Origin: Aureobasidium sp. EXF-3400
Lineage: Eukaryota > Ascomycota > Dothideomycetes > Dothideales > Saccotheciaceae
DNA: 64,000 nt
NCBI GenBank assembly: GCA_024195585.1
Contig: SWBL01000245.1
Coordinates: forward strand, 1 to 64,000
Direction: 5' to 3'
The notes beneath the pieces are model-generated. The model ran no database searches. It had not been told where the DNA came from and worked only from the letters and a program-made list of their open reading frames with translations. This document shows, piece after piece, positions 55,233-64,000 of this stretch. Each line of letters starts with the position of its first letter. The first letter of the stretch is position 1. The translations under genes were made by a program, and so were the position numbers.

Positions 55233-58200
55233 TCATGCAATAACCCACTCAGTACTCCTCTTGACATACTTATCCATCAGTAGTGTCACATCGCCAAGAA
55301 CGAATCTACAGATGTAGAAACCAAAGAATTCTGCAGCATGGCGAGTGCTGAGTTCAAGACCAATGTGGGTAGGTGAAGAGTGCTTGAGACCAGGATCCTC
55401 CACTTGGCGAGCAACTTGGTCAAGCACTTGCGCTGCTTCACAAAGTCGAGATACACTGCTCATGTACTCTTTGTGCGGGCCGTCGAAGGAAGTGTTTTCC
55501 TTGGACAAGGCTTGCTTATGTGCAGTGCGCTTGTCGATGGGGAAGAAGCTGGTCATGGGTACACTAGCCATGTTGGCGACTTCCTTGTCTGTGCGACTGC
55601 TGCTCAGAGGGATGGTGACGCCGCTAGAGGAGTTCTTGCCTCGTAATTTGCGCCAAGAGCTGAGGTAGCTCTTGTTAGGCTTTGGCTCGCGAGCATCAGC
55701 AGTGGTGCCGGTGCTGTCAATCGGGACTGGAGCATCCTTGAAGAGGGCACTTAGAGCCTGCACGCCGACTTCGCTACCGAGTCGCTTGATAAGCACGGCT
55801 TGGACGCGCTCCATCACCTCCTCGAACCCTTGAAGCTCTTCCAACACCGCGTCTGCATCGTAGGTGTCAACCTTGGACAGTTTTCCCAGGGCGGCTGTTA
55901 ACAGATCGCAGTTGGCGATCTTGTCCTCGACGCTCTTGAATTTGACACTACGATTCATCCAGATCTGGCGAGGCACAAAGAGTCGGGTGGTCAGGAAACC
56001 GCCTCGAGGTTGGTTGAGAACACCAGCAATGCAGCGAAGCATCCAGAAAGGTCGTAAGATCGTCGGCTCTGGACAGGGTTCGAGAGACGAGGGTGAATAC
56101 GAATCGTCTGCGCCGGGTGATGGCGGCTGATTAGGAGGACTAAGGAAACCCTCAAAAATATGATGACCTCCAGAAGCTGCATCAGGACGTGCAGAGGATA
56201 TAGAACCTCCAGGCGGTGTGATGTACCTCCTGAAAGGTGGTGCTTCTCCACCCGGGAAAGCTGACATGGGAGAAGCCGGAGCAGTATCAGTTTCTTCCGA
56301 GATGAAGCCTCCTGCCTCCCGGAGACTGAGTGAAGACTTGTTTCTGCCGCGAAACATTCTTGGCCTTGGCGAACGGTAGCTGCTGTTGAGGACATCTCCG
56401 TTTTCTGGCAGGCTGTCCAAAGACATGGACGTTGCTGTATCCGAAGCGGCAGATCGCATATGATACGGCGAAGCAAGTGCTGCCTCCACGCGGCGTAAGC
56501 TTGGAACCTCTGAGATGCGACGATCCGCTTCGTCTTCTGCACCAGCATCGTCAACCGCTTCCTTGGGCTCGGTATTCGTGTAACCACGCGACCTGAGAGT
56601 AGGTTTGCGCGAAGTTTCAATCTTGAGTTGTTTGAAGTTGGGGCCCGCGATTCGTCGACTTGGAGTAGTGGTCTGCTGAGCTCCGCTGATCTGCTCGGGA
56701 GATGCCTTGGAGATATCGGTTGCTAATGATGAAGATGGAGTATGTCGAGAGACAACGTTTTCTGCAACAGTTGATAGCGAGGTGCCTGCAGTCGTCCGGT
56801 TGGATACTTGTGAGCTCTGATATGTGCGGCCAGAGGAGGCACTTGAATCTGACTGTCGCGGCAGAGCGGACTTGGACTGTATATCAAAGTTGAAGCCGTG
56901 ATCTATATAGTCGTTGGTGATATCTGCCAGAATTCGTTCTTCTTCTGCCTCGTCGTCATCGAGCTGGCCGTCGAAGGTATTGTAATGGCCTAATGAAGAT
57001 GTCGGAGGGAGAATCGGGTCTGGTTCGAACGACGATTGATTGTGCTGAACAGGCGCATGATCAACGAGGAACTCATCATTGATTTCGTAACCGTCTTCGT
57101 AAGCGGCTTCGACCGCAGCATCGAAAGCAGCATCAAAGTCCAGACTAGCATGACTGTGTGCACCGCTTATGTCTCTACGGTGTACTCCCCGCCTGGGGGA
57201 TCTTTTGTGTACCGAGGATGAACGTGAGCGGGTAGATGTGGTGGTGTTGGAGGGCGAGCCAGATGATCCAGATTCGTCTATCGTGTCTAGCCATGACACT
57301 GGATCGGTGTTTGGATGTATGTCCAGAGACTCTGCTGTCGTGGGTCTCGAGTCAAGCTCAACAGATTCTTCGTGCTCATTATATCCTCGGGGAGTTAGAG
57401 GTCGTGGCATGAAAGCCGGTTCGAGATCGTAGGGACGAGCAGTCTCGTGACTGAGAGTAGAATCTCTGAAGGGCGACCGCGATCGTTCACGCTCCCACAA
57501 TGGACCTAAGAAGGCACCAGGAGAGGAAGTGCCCTCGACTTCCTGGATGGCACTAGTCAGGAACGAAGTACGTGGGCCAGGACCAGGTGATACAGCCAGG
57601 AAGGAAGTCTGGGGACCTTCCATGGGTGAGGGCATAGCTGAGACGTTGTTTGAAGGTGGAGCGTCGATGATGCGAGTCAAGGTGGCAGTCTCGATGATGG
57701 CCGAGCTGCGGTCTGGACCAGATACAGCGGAAACCATGGACTCGTTGCTCATGGGTCTCGGAGGAAGCTGCTTGTCTCTCCTTGTAGTCTGAGTGGTTAG
57801 ACGAATCTGCACGAGCTCGTCGATGCGCATGGTATAAGTGTCTCGGATAGCGTCGAGTTTTCGGCGATCATCAATAGTATATGTGCGGTCGAGAACACTC
57901 TCCAGTAGATGACAGGCGTCCTGATATGCCTCGAGGGCGCCTTCGTAGTTCATAGCGTTGTCCAACAATACGGCGGTGTTTGCCTTCTCCAGAGCCTTTG
58001 ACAGCATTGTCTTCTTGTCTTTATCTTTCCCTCTTCCCTGGCTACTCTCAGCAGGACTGACATCGTATTTGGACATGGAGCCGTTTTGGCGCGATGAAGT
58101 ACGTGGTGGTAGTTGCTGTGGGGACCGGTCGTAGCTGCTCGAGGCAGAGGCAGTGCTCCCAAAATAGTCGGAGCCGATGTAGCTGTTGGGGGTGAGCAGA

Positions 58201-58838
58201 CCAGCACTTGAAGGTGTAAAGGTAGCGGCGGTCAACTGGATGTCGTCGTTGGGAGAATGGTTGGAGATGGACATGCGCGGTGGCAGGGGCTTCTCAAAGC
58301 GAGGGACGCGGCGACGATGGTACTCGGGACTCTGCATGGGTTGAGGACGCTGGTATGCAACGGATCGTGGTGATACATCGTCGGGGGACATTTGAGAATC
58401 AGAGACATTGCGACGAGCCCAGATAGAGCCTGTGTGGAAACCGCCGGTGGACGAGTTGGTGTGAGGTTGCGAGTGCTTAACTACTGTGGGCGGAGTGTCG
58501 ATGGAAGCTATGGATGAGGCTGTTGAGTGCGACCACCTGTTCACGTTTTTCAAACTGTTCGCATGTCCATCTCGATCGATATGCGACCAATTTGAAGCGT
58601 CGCTGGGGCCCCGGTCGTGGAGGACACTTTGGCGGCGATTGGGATCGTGCTGGTTATGTTGGTTCTGGTGGGCAGGAATGCGGACTGTCAGGACCGAGTC
58701 TCCGCCAGGCGAGGGCGCGCGTTGGCCAAGGGCGGCTGTGTCGTATGGTTGGTAGTAGTGACGGTCATCTCGGGCATGTTGTCGCTGATCGCGGGCGTGG
58801 ATTGCATCGCCGGGTTGCGCTGCGCCGGTACGGAGCAT
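55233..58838 (-). CDS. MIT-domain protein
   Basis: A long open frame; from the first in-frame ATG (58838, MLRTGAAQPGDAIHARD) it has 1,201 residues. The frame is open for 64 more codons upstream without an ATG, so a 5' exon is likely. A GT/AG pair of about 53 nt (59050-58998) would join it in frame to open DNA further upstream, but I find no clear ATG there. The MIT domain (LSKALEKANTAVLLDNAMNY, EGALEAYQDACHLLESVL, RKLDAIRDTYTMRIDELV) lies around residues 270-345. It is flanked by long disordered Ser/Pro/Arg-rich regions with putative SH3 ligands (KPLPPR, KQLPPRP). The last ~250 residues are a conserved-looking helical domain (IWMNRSVKFKSVEDKI, FFGFYICRFVLGDVTLLMD). MIT domains bind ESCRT-III tails, so an endosomal role is plausible. 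Confidence 0.82.
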   Translation of the reverse strand: MLRTGAAQPGDAIHARDQRQHARDDRHYYQPYDTAALGQRAPSPGGDSVLTVRIPAHQNQHNQHDPNRRQSVLHDRGPSDASNWSHIDRDGHANSLKNVNRWSHSTASSIASIDTPPTVVKHSQPHTNSSTGGFHTGSIWARRNVSDSQMSPDDVSPRSVAYQRPQPMQSPEYHRRRVPRFEKPLPPRMSISNHSPNDDIQLTAATFTPSSAGLLTPNSYIGSDYFGSTASASSSYDRSPQQLPPRTSSRQNGSMSKYDVSPAESSQGRGKDKDKKTMLSKALEKANTAVLLDNAMNYEGALEAYQDACHLLESVLDRTYTIDDRRKLDAIRDTYTMRIDELVQIRLTTQTTRRDKQLPPRPMSNESMVSAVSGPDRSSAIIETATLTRIIDAPPSNNVSAMPSPMEGPQTSFLAVSPGPGPRTSFLTSAIQEVEGTSSPGAFLGPLWERERSRSPFRDSTLSHETARPYDLEPAFMPRPLTPRGYNEHEESVELDSRPTTAESLDIHPNTDPVSWLDTIDESGSSGSPSNTTTSTRSRSSSVHKRSPRRGVHRRDISGAHSHASLDFDAAFDAAVEAAYEDGYEINDEFLVDHAPVQHNQSSFEPDPILPPTSSLGHYNTFDGQLDDDEAEEERILADITNDYIDHGFNFDIQSKSALPRQSDSSASSGRTYQSSQVSNRTTAGTSLSTVAENVVSRHTPSSSLATDISKASPEQISGAQQTTTPSRRIAGPNFKQLKIETSRKPTLRSRGYTNTEPKEAVDDAGAEDEADRRISEVPSLRRVEAALASPYHMRSAASDTATSMSLDSLPENGDVLNSSYRSPRPRMFRGRNKSSLSLREAGGFISEETDTAPASPMSAFPGGEAPPFRRYITPPGGSISSARPDAASGGHHIFEGFLSPPNQPPSPGADDSYSPSSLEPCPEPTILRPFWMLRCIAGVLNQPRGGFLTTRLFVPRQIWMNRSVKFKSVEDKIANCDLLTAALGKLSKVDTYDADAVLEELQGFEEVMERVQAVLIKRLGSEVGVQALSALFKDAPVPIDSTGTTADAREPKPNKSYLSSWRKLRGKNSSSGVTIPLSSSRTDKEVANMASVPMTSFFPIDKRTAHKQALSKENTSFDGPHKEYMSSVSRLCEAAQVLDQVARQVEDPGLKHSSPTHIGLELSTRHAAEFFGFYICRFVLGDVTLLMDKYVKRSTEWVIA

Positions 58839-60661
58839 GCTGGGATGGACTGGGGCTCCTGTGTGTCGTTCGTCTTTCAGCGCATGGCGTCTGAGGTCGT
58901 AATGGATATAATCGTGTCGTGTGTCGAGGACTTGGTTGGCAATGGATGTTGGATGAATGCTTGTTGACCAAGAGACGCCTCGGAGTGGCAGGCTGGATTG
59001 GTGCTGATCGTGTGGTCGATGTGAGGGCAATTGGAACCTCGCTGCTGCTCAAACACGCCGATCTCGTTGACTGCTTCCTCTTTCCCGCGCCAATCGTGGC
59101 AGTCGTCGTCGTCAATGGTTTGCAGACGGCGTGGTATACTCAAATCATGCTGCCTCCAACACCCACAATAATCACCACACTAGGAGTAGAGACCCGCTTT
59201 CTGTCTGAAAGGGGCGTCAACTGCACCCCCGTTGGCGAGCGCGAGGACTTCCAAACGGTCCACGCTCGTCACATCACCCACTTTCACATGCCCCGAATGC
59301 TGCCCCCCGATCGCCCTGCATATCCATACACATACCGACAGCTCCGCGTGATATTGATCTATTATACTTTGTTTCTTATATCGTATAAGCCTCGCGAGTC
59401 TCACCTCCAGGGATATAGTCACTCGTCCTCGTACTGTTCTGCTCCCGCGACGCCCTGGCATCAGAGCGAGCTAGAATCCCAAACTGTTCACCTACGTTTG
59501 TCTGCCGCTCCCCGCTATGCGGATACATGCCTACATATTGCTTCGGAGCAAACCTAGAGTTTCCCATGCATCATGCATGCGTCGCTTTCGATAGACTCTA
59601 TCGACACTTCATCGCCTGTCTCCTCTTGCGACCACTGTCTCTCGAATAGAGAAACCTCAATCTGCCGAAGACGCTAGAGAAGCCCGCTACTCCGTATTTC
59701 CACACTGATCTTCTAGAGACTCGAAGACTCATCGCAGCAAGTTCAAGTGCGATTCAAGTCCAGCATCTCGTTGTTCCAAGAATTTGATATTTCTGAAACT
59801 GGTCCTTCAGCTGATTTCAATTCTATATGTCTTGAATGAGGTCTTGGCCGAGGTCCGATAACATGTTTCAGTGAGACAGTGTGGAGGGCATCGTCAATTT
59901 GCCAAATGCATACCAAGAAGTCGATCTATGCGTAGTCTCTTCAGAACACTCATAGTCGAGATTCTGCTGAACAAATGCACCAATGCCAAGTCGAAGCGTA
60001 GAGTCATTGAGAGGTATACAGGCAGACGCTCGTGAACATCCTTGAACAACACGAGTCTTGCTTAGGGCATGGTAGATCGAATTGTTGAGCGCTCGGAGAC
60101 AGAGCAAGCCATACTCCGAGACCGACTCTTGGCATTTTCTGATCGCTGTGTTAATATCAAACACATGGGTGTGCAACTGCAAGGTACCTCGCGCTGTCCT
60201 TGTCGGAGTTTTCTTCTTGCTTCAAAAGAAACATCATCGTAGCCTCGTCATACCTTGATATCTTATCCCCAGACTCCGTGAATGCGATAAGATTGTTTCG
60301 GCTTCGTAATGAAGATTGCGATCAAAAAGCCCGGCCAGGATGCACAGGCCTCCTACCACTTGCCTAACTTCGTCGCTGCGTCTACACCTGCACTTAGGGG
60401 ACACTGCTGTTGCTTCATACCGCTAAGTACAGTTGCAACCGCGATTTACGTTATGGGCGATTTCAAAAGGCCACGAAGATGATTTCAACGGGTCAGCTGG
60501 GCTTATTGAAAAGCTCGCTGTTTCCCTTTCTTCCCATCTCTTTGTTCCATCTCTACCCTCTTCTGTGAACTTTCGCTATCCTAACTCGTAAATTCTTATT
60601 ATACCCATTCTTCCCTCCTACGAGCCATCTGAGCCCTATTCCTTCCATACCCACACTCGCA
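58839..60661. other. intergenic region, MIT gene to arginase
   Basis: 1.8 kb. The first ~300 bp probably contain 5' exon(s) of the MIT gene. The rest shows no convincing gene; the ATG-less or short frames here (for example 58919-59557 and 59868-60182) lack domains. Two GATA sites near 60262-60291 are listed separately. The 150 bp before 60662 are pyrimidine-rich, as expected for an arginase 5' leader. Confidence 0.5.
60262..60291. promoter_or_regulatory. paired GATA sites upstream of arginase
   Basis: CTTATC at 60262-60267 and GATAAG at 60286-60291 lie 24 bp apart in opposite orientation, about 370-400 bp before the arginase ATG. Paired HGATAR sites within ~30 bp are the usual binding arrangement of the fungal nitrogen regulators AreA/NIT2, and arginase is a nitrogen-catabolic gene. 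Function is inferred. Confidence 0.45.
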
Positions 60662-61744
60662 ATGGACGCACCAACTCTCCAGCCCAAATTCCTGCCTTCC
60701 CGCAACGAATTGGGCCTTGTAGCCGTCGGTTTCTGCGGAGGCCAGGTGCGTGAACAAAAAGTCCTGAATAGACATGAGCGTCTCTAACACACTTGATAGG
60801 GCAAGACTGGCGTCGATGCTGCTCCCATGGCTTTGATCGAGTCCGGTCTCGTCGAACAGCTGAGAGAAGAGCTCGAGTTCAACGTGCACTACGATGGTGA
60901 AGTTCACCAATACGCCGATATCATGCCCAAGGAAGACCCCGAGTACCGCGGCATGAAGAACCCTCGCGCCGTCAGTGCCGTCACCCAGAAGCTCAGCGAG
61001 CAAGTCTACGAGCACGCTCGCGAGGGTCGCTTTGTCCTGACTCTCGGCGGTGACCACTCCATTGCCATTGGAACCATTTCCGGCACAGCCAAGGCTATCA
61101 GAGAAAGAACCGGCAGAGAGATGGCCGTCATCTGGGTCGATGCACACGCCGATATCAACACTCCCGAGACATCGGACAGTGGAAACATTCACGGCATGCC
61201 CGTGGCTTTCTTGACCGGTTTGGCCAAGGAAGACAAGGAGGACTGCTTCGGTTGGATCAAGGACGATCAGCGCGTCAGCGTCAAGAAGCTCGTCTACATT
61301 GGTTTGAGAGACATTGACCGCGGCGAGAAGAAGATCCTTCGTGAGCACAACATCAAGGCCTTCTCCATGCACGACATTGACAGGTAAGTCTTGTCTTCTG
61401 CTCTTTGAAGCATGCAATGATGCTAATCTTCCATTCACAGACACGGTATTGGCAAGGTCATGGACATGGCTCTTGGTTGGATTGGTAGCGACACTCCCAT
61501 CCACCTGTCCTTCGACATTGACTCTCTCGACCCCATGTGGGCACCCAGCACTGGCACTCCTGTCCGCGGTGGTTTGACTCTGCGTGAGGGTGACTTCATC
61601 GCCGAGTGCGTTCACGAGACTGGCAGCCTTGTTGCCCTGGACTTGGTAGAGGTCAACCCCAGCCTCGAGTCCCACGGTGCTAGCGAGACCGTTCGTGCCG
61701 GTATCTCTATTGTCCGTTGCGGTCTTGGTGACACTCTGCTATAG
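60662..61744 (+). CDS. arginase
   Basis: Three exons, 60662-60745, 60800-61383 and 61441-61744 (introns 54 and 57 nt), give 323 residues, the normal arginase length. It hydrolyses arginine to ornithine and urea in the cytosol. The binuclear manganese motifs are complete: TLGGDHSIAIGT, WVDAHADINTPE and LSFDIDSLDP. The substrate-binding stretch SGNIHGMPVAFLTG and the family end LDLVEVNPSLE are also present. The N terminus (LGLVAVGFCGGQGKTGVDAAP) matches fungal arginases once exon 1 is joined. Upstream paired GATA sites fit nitrogen catabolite control. A long antisense ORF over the gene is a codon-bias shadow. Confidence 0.96.
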
Positions 61745-62650
61745 AGGGTGCTAGGCAGTTGAGTGCGTATATGGTGTGACAAAAGCGTGAAAGATGGCCG
61801 CGGTCGATTTAGCGTTGGCGTTGGCCCTGATGTTATGTGTTACGGTTTTGTTATGATAGGCGATACCTAGTTATGGGTCCAATAATAGCCAATTTTCCTC
61901 CTTCTTGCTGTGCACTTGTTCCTCCTTATCGCAATCTGGTGATTGGATAGCCAGAACTCTCGTCAACTGAGCAACACTTTCACGTTCTCTTAGAGCGAGG
62001 ACAATAAGCGTTCAACACTGTCTACAGTCGAACCAAATGCACCTGGAGGATTTGCCATGATGATTCCTGAGATATGAGAACACAGTCGTCTTGCGAATTC
62101 GATGGGAGCACTTGAAACCACTCCCTCGACCAAATAGCTCCGTCGGTGGAAGTCATTAGACAAGCTTCTAGCAACTCGTACAGTCGAAAGAACCCTCGAA
62201 TCTTGTTGTAATTCTCGCCTGTGATCATCTATCCCCTTTCCATAGCTCACTACTTCCTAGTCACCAATATATTTGCTGTATCTCAAAACTCACCCACGTC
62301 ATTTGTCTATTGGATATATCGGCCGCCAACACAGCAAATGCCCGATTCATGCACGGTACCAGATTCTACCAATCTACTGGGCCTTTGGTTGCACAGGACC
62401 AGCATTCGTCCACACCCACGATTTTTCTCTGCTGCTCTTTGTCGCAAACAAGTTCACGTTGTTTGCAATCATGACTTTCCATCTTTCTTATCCTTCTGAA
62501 GCAGCAAAAGTACGCTGCTGGTGTCAACCACACATACGCCTACGATAGCGAATATACTGAGGTACACTGAGGACGAATAAGCTGAGGTCGAAAGCTGTAT
62601 TTCGAATAGAGCAGAAGATCTACCGCTGCAAGTTCCGCTCGTGCACCAAA
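61745..62650. other. intergenic region, arginase to DUF6594 gene
   Basis: 900 bp with no ORF of recognisable content on either strand and no RNA-gene signal. Confidence 0.6.
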
Positions 62651-64000
62651 ATGGTGGGTTTCGTCTGCCCCTCTTTTTCGACCTTACATCGAAATAACCT
62701 CTCATTAAAAAACAAATAGCCTACCACCATCAACACCCCAGCATCAGTATCATCACCAGTCTCGCCAGTATCAACTCCATCAGCTTCAGCACAAGAATCC
62801 TCAACAGAACTACCTTCTCCCCTCCAAACCTGCAGAAAAGTATCGCAATCAGGATCGGAGGTATGGTCAGATGTAGATGAAGGAGCTTCAGCCCTACAGC
62901 AAAACACTACCCCAGCAGACGACAAACGCGAACAAGTTTTGCCAAATGTGCAACAGCGTGTGCCGTTCAAGGTTGCAAAGACTGGAAGACGATTATCGAA
63001 TACTGTTACTGTGAGTGGAGAGACGATGCTGATGAGGAGACATGGTCCTCGTAAAGTGCCTGGTGATGTCGGTCGTTCGAGGAAGGATGTAGTGGATGAG
63101 AAAGCGCGTACGAATGCTTCGTCGGTACTTTCGACTTCTTCTGAAGCTACGGGTGTGTCTGAGAAGTTCGGCGGGAGTCCAATGACTTCGCAGCACGAGC
63201 ATCAGCAACCACCGATCGAATCACCTGGAACGAACGAGCAATGGACTCCTTCCTCGCCGAAAGCTTTCGATACCACGGAACGTCAAAGCCAACCATATCA
63301 ACATGTCTTTTCACCTCAATGGCCTGGCCCATTGACTCCAGAGAGCGTCGGTAGACCACCCTTGTTGAAGACAGATGGCTCTGCTTCTTTGCCTTCACCC
63401 CAATCTATTCGTTCGGTGTACGGTTCGCCTGAAGCTTCAGAGCCTTCGCAATCCCGACCGAATATGCCACCGCCTCAGGGTAGTGGTTGGACTGGTCAGC
63501 AGGGCGAGCATGCCTGGAGCCAAGGAGCAGATCGGCCTACACCTACTCCCATTCGTTCAGGTGTCTCGCTCTTCCAACAACCTGGACCTCAGGTTGCACA
63601 TCCCGGAATGAACGTAAGACCAGCTCCGTTTCCTCAGAGCCCTCAGCCCAACATCAGACTTGAAGATCAGGTGGAAGCTCTCCGCGAACATATTGCATCC
63701 CAACAAAGACCCATGAGCCCAAATCTCGGTGGTCCGTTTTCAACACCAGGCCCATACTGGCCACAGATATATCCCACCAGTCCACAAGCACAACGAGCAA
63801 GTTTCCCACACGACAACCCTCAAGCCCTACGATCTGTAAGGCCTCCTCAAGCCCAAATGCCATCACCCACCCCACCAGCCTCAAGCTTCCCAGATCTCAA
63901 AAAGACCACACTCGAAGGTTACGAATTCCTCGCAACCAAAATAACAGACGGAAGCATCGGAGCACGACCAATGTACCGCAGCTTCGAGCACCTACACCAT
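62651..64000 (+). CDS. DUF6594-type fungal protein, 5' part only
   Basis: An open frame runs from 62720 to the window end (427 codons) and continues beyond it. Upstream is an acceptor (AAATAG, 62714-62719) and, 66 nt before that, ATG immediately followed by a donor GTGGGT (62651-62659). The simplest model is therefore a start exon of just ATG joined to PTTINTPASV. Residues ~1-395 are disordered, Ser/Pro/Gln-rich, with a few basic patches. Near the edge KKTTLEGYEFLATKI and PMYRSFEHLHH appear, the opening motif (G-Y-x-x-L-A ... R-x-F-x-x-L-x-H) of the DUF6594 domain, which usually continues through helices to C-terminal membrane segments. The 3' half is outside the window. Function unknown. Confidence 0.65.

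Noticed and set aside
60599..61675. 358-codon open frame antisense to arginase
   Set aside because: It lies exactly over the highly biased arginase exons and even crosses its introns. Its protein has no recognisable domain, and the sense gene is complete with all motifs.
1..64000. CRISPR array, prokaryotic operon or phage-like island
   Set aside because: The window is eukaryotic (introns, nuclear tRNA introns, fungal families). No regularly spaced direct repeats or bacterial gene order were seen.

Overview
The window is nuclear DNA of a filamentous ascomycete (Pezizomycotina; a Dothideomycetes-like fungus is my best guess, by inference only). The evidence is the short GT-AG introns (mostly 48-71 nt, many with CTAAC/CTAAT branch sites), intron-containing tRNA genes, single-copy eukaryotic genes (UTP18, IMP3, DIM1, COG8, mitochondrial bL33, bifunctional HIS7), and fungus-specific families (Ssr4, tyrosinase with a Cys-x-His motif, MYND/DUF4470, homeobox plus C2H2 factors, DUF6594). 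All gene models below were assembled by eye from splice signals and frame continuity.

Layout. 1-6.05 kb is gene-poor. It holds an intron-containing tRNA-like gene and a run of decayed tandem and inverted repeats around weak ORFs. 6.1-8.2 kb is ssr4 (-). 9.06-10.99 kb holds two same-strand genes, each interrupted by one in-frame stop codon. 12.9-15.5 kb is a secreted tyrosinase and 15.96-17.85 kb is UTP18. 18.1-18.4 kb is a tRNA-Glu(CTC) with an intron, facing an inverted truncated copy of itself. 19.0-20.0 kb is a glutathione S-transferase and 20.7-23.9 kb a secreted GH31 alpha-glucosidase. 24.35-30.2 kb is a compact housekeeping block (HIS7 | IMP3, DIM1 | APN1) with two short bidirectional promoters. 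31-34.6 kb is a MYND/DUF4470 protein and 35.9-37.8 kb a sugar transporter. 38.6-41.6 kb is a homeobox/C2H2 regulator, 42.3-42.9 kb a GATA-finger-like small protein, and 43.2-45.1 kb an arylsulfotransferase-family membrane protein. 46.1-47.7 kb is COG8, 48.3-53.6 kb a 1,693-residue coiled-coil protein, 54.06-54.66 kb mitochondrial ribosomal protein bL33, and 55.2-58.8 kb an MIT-domain protein. 60.66-61.74 kb is arginase, and the last 1.35 kb is the 5' part of a DUF6594 gene that runs off the window.

How the genes relate. This is not a biosynthetic cluster. Genes are mostly housekeeping, in divergent and convergent pairs. Two links stand out. Two ribosome-biogenesis loci (UTP18 and the DIM1/APN1 promoter) share an identical 16-bp element containing the palindrome CTTATCGATAAG. 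The HIS7/IMP3 promoter carries three Gcn4/CpcA-type TGACTC or TGAGTC sites. I found no wholly new system. The least explained parts are the inverted tRNA-Glu pair, the repeat field at 4.1-6.0 kb, the two stop-interrupted neighbours, and the purine-rich intron of the bL33m gene.
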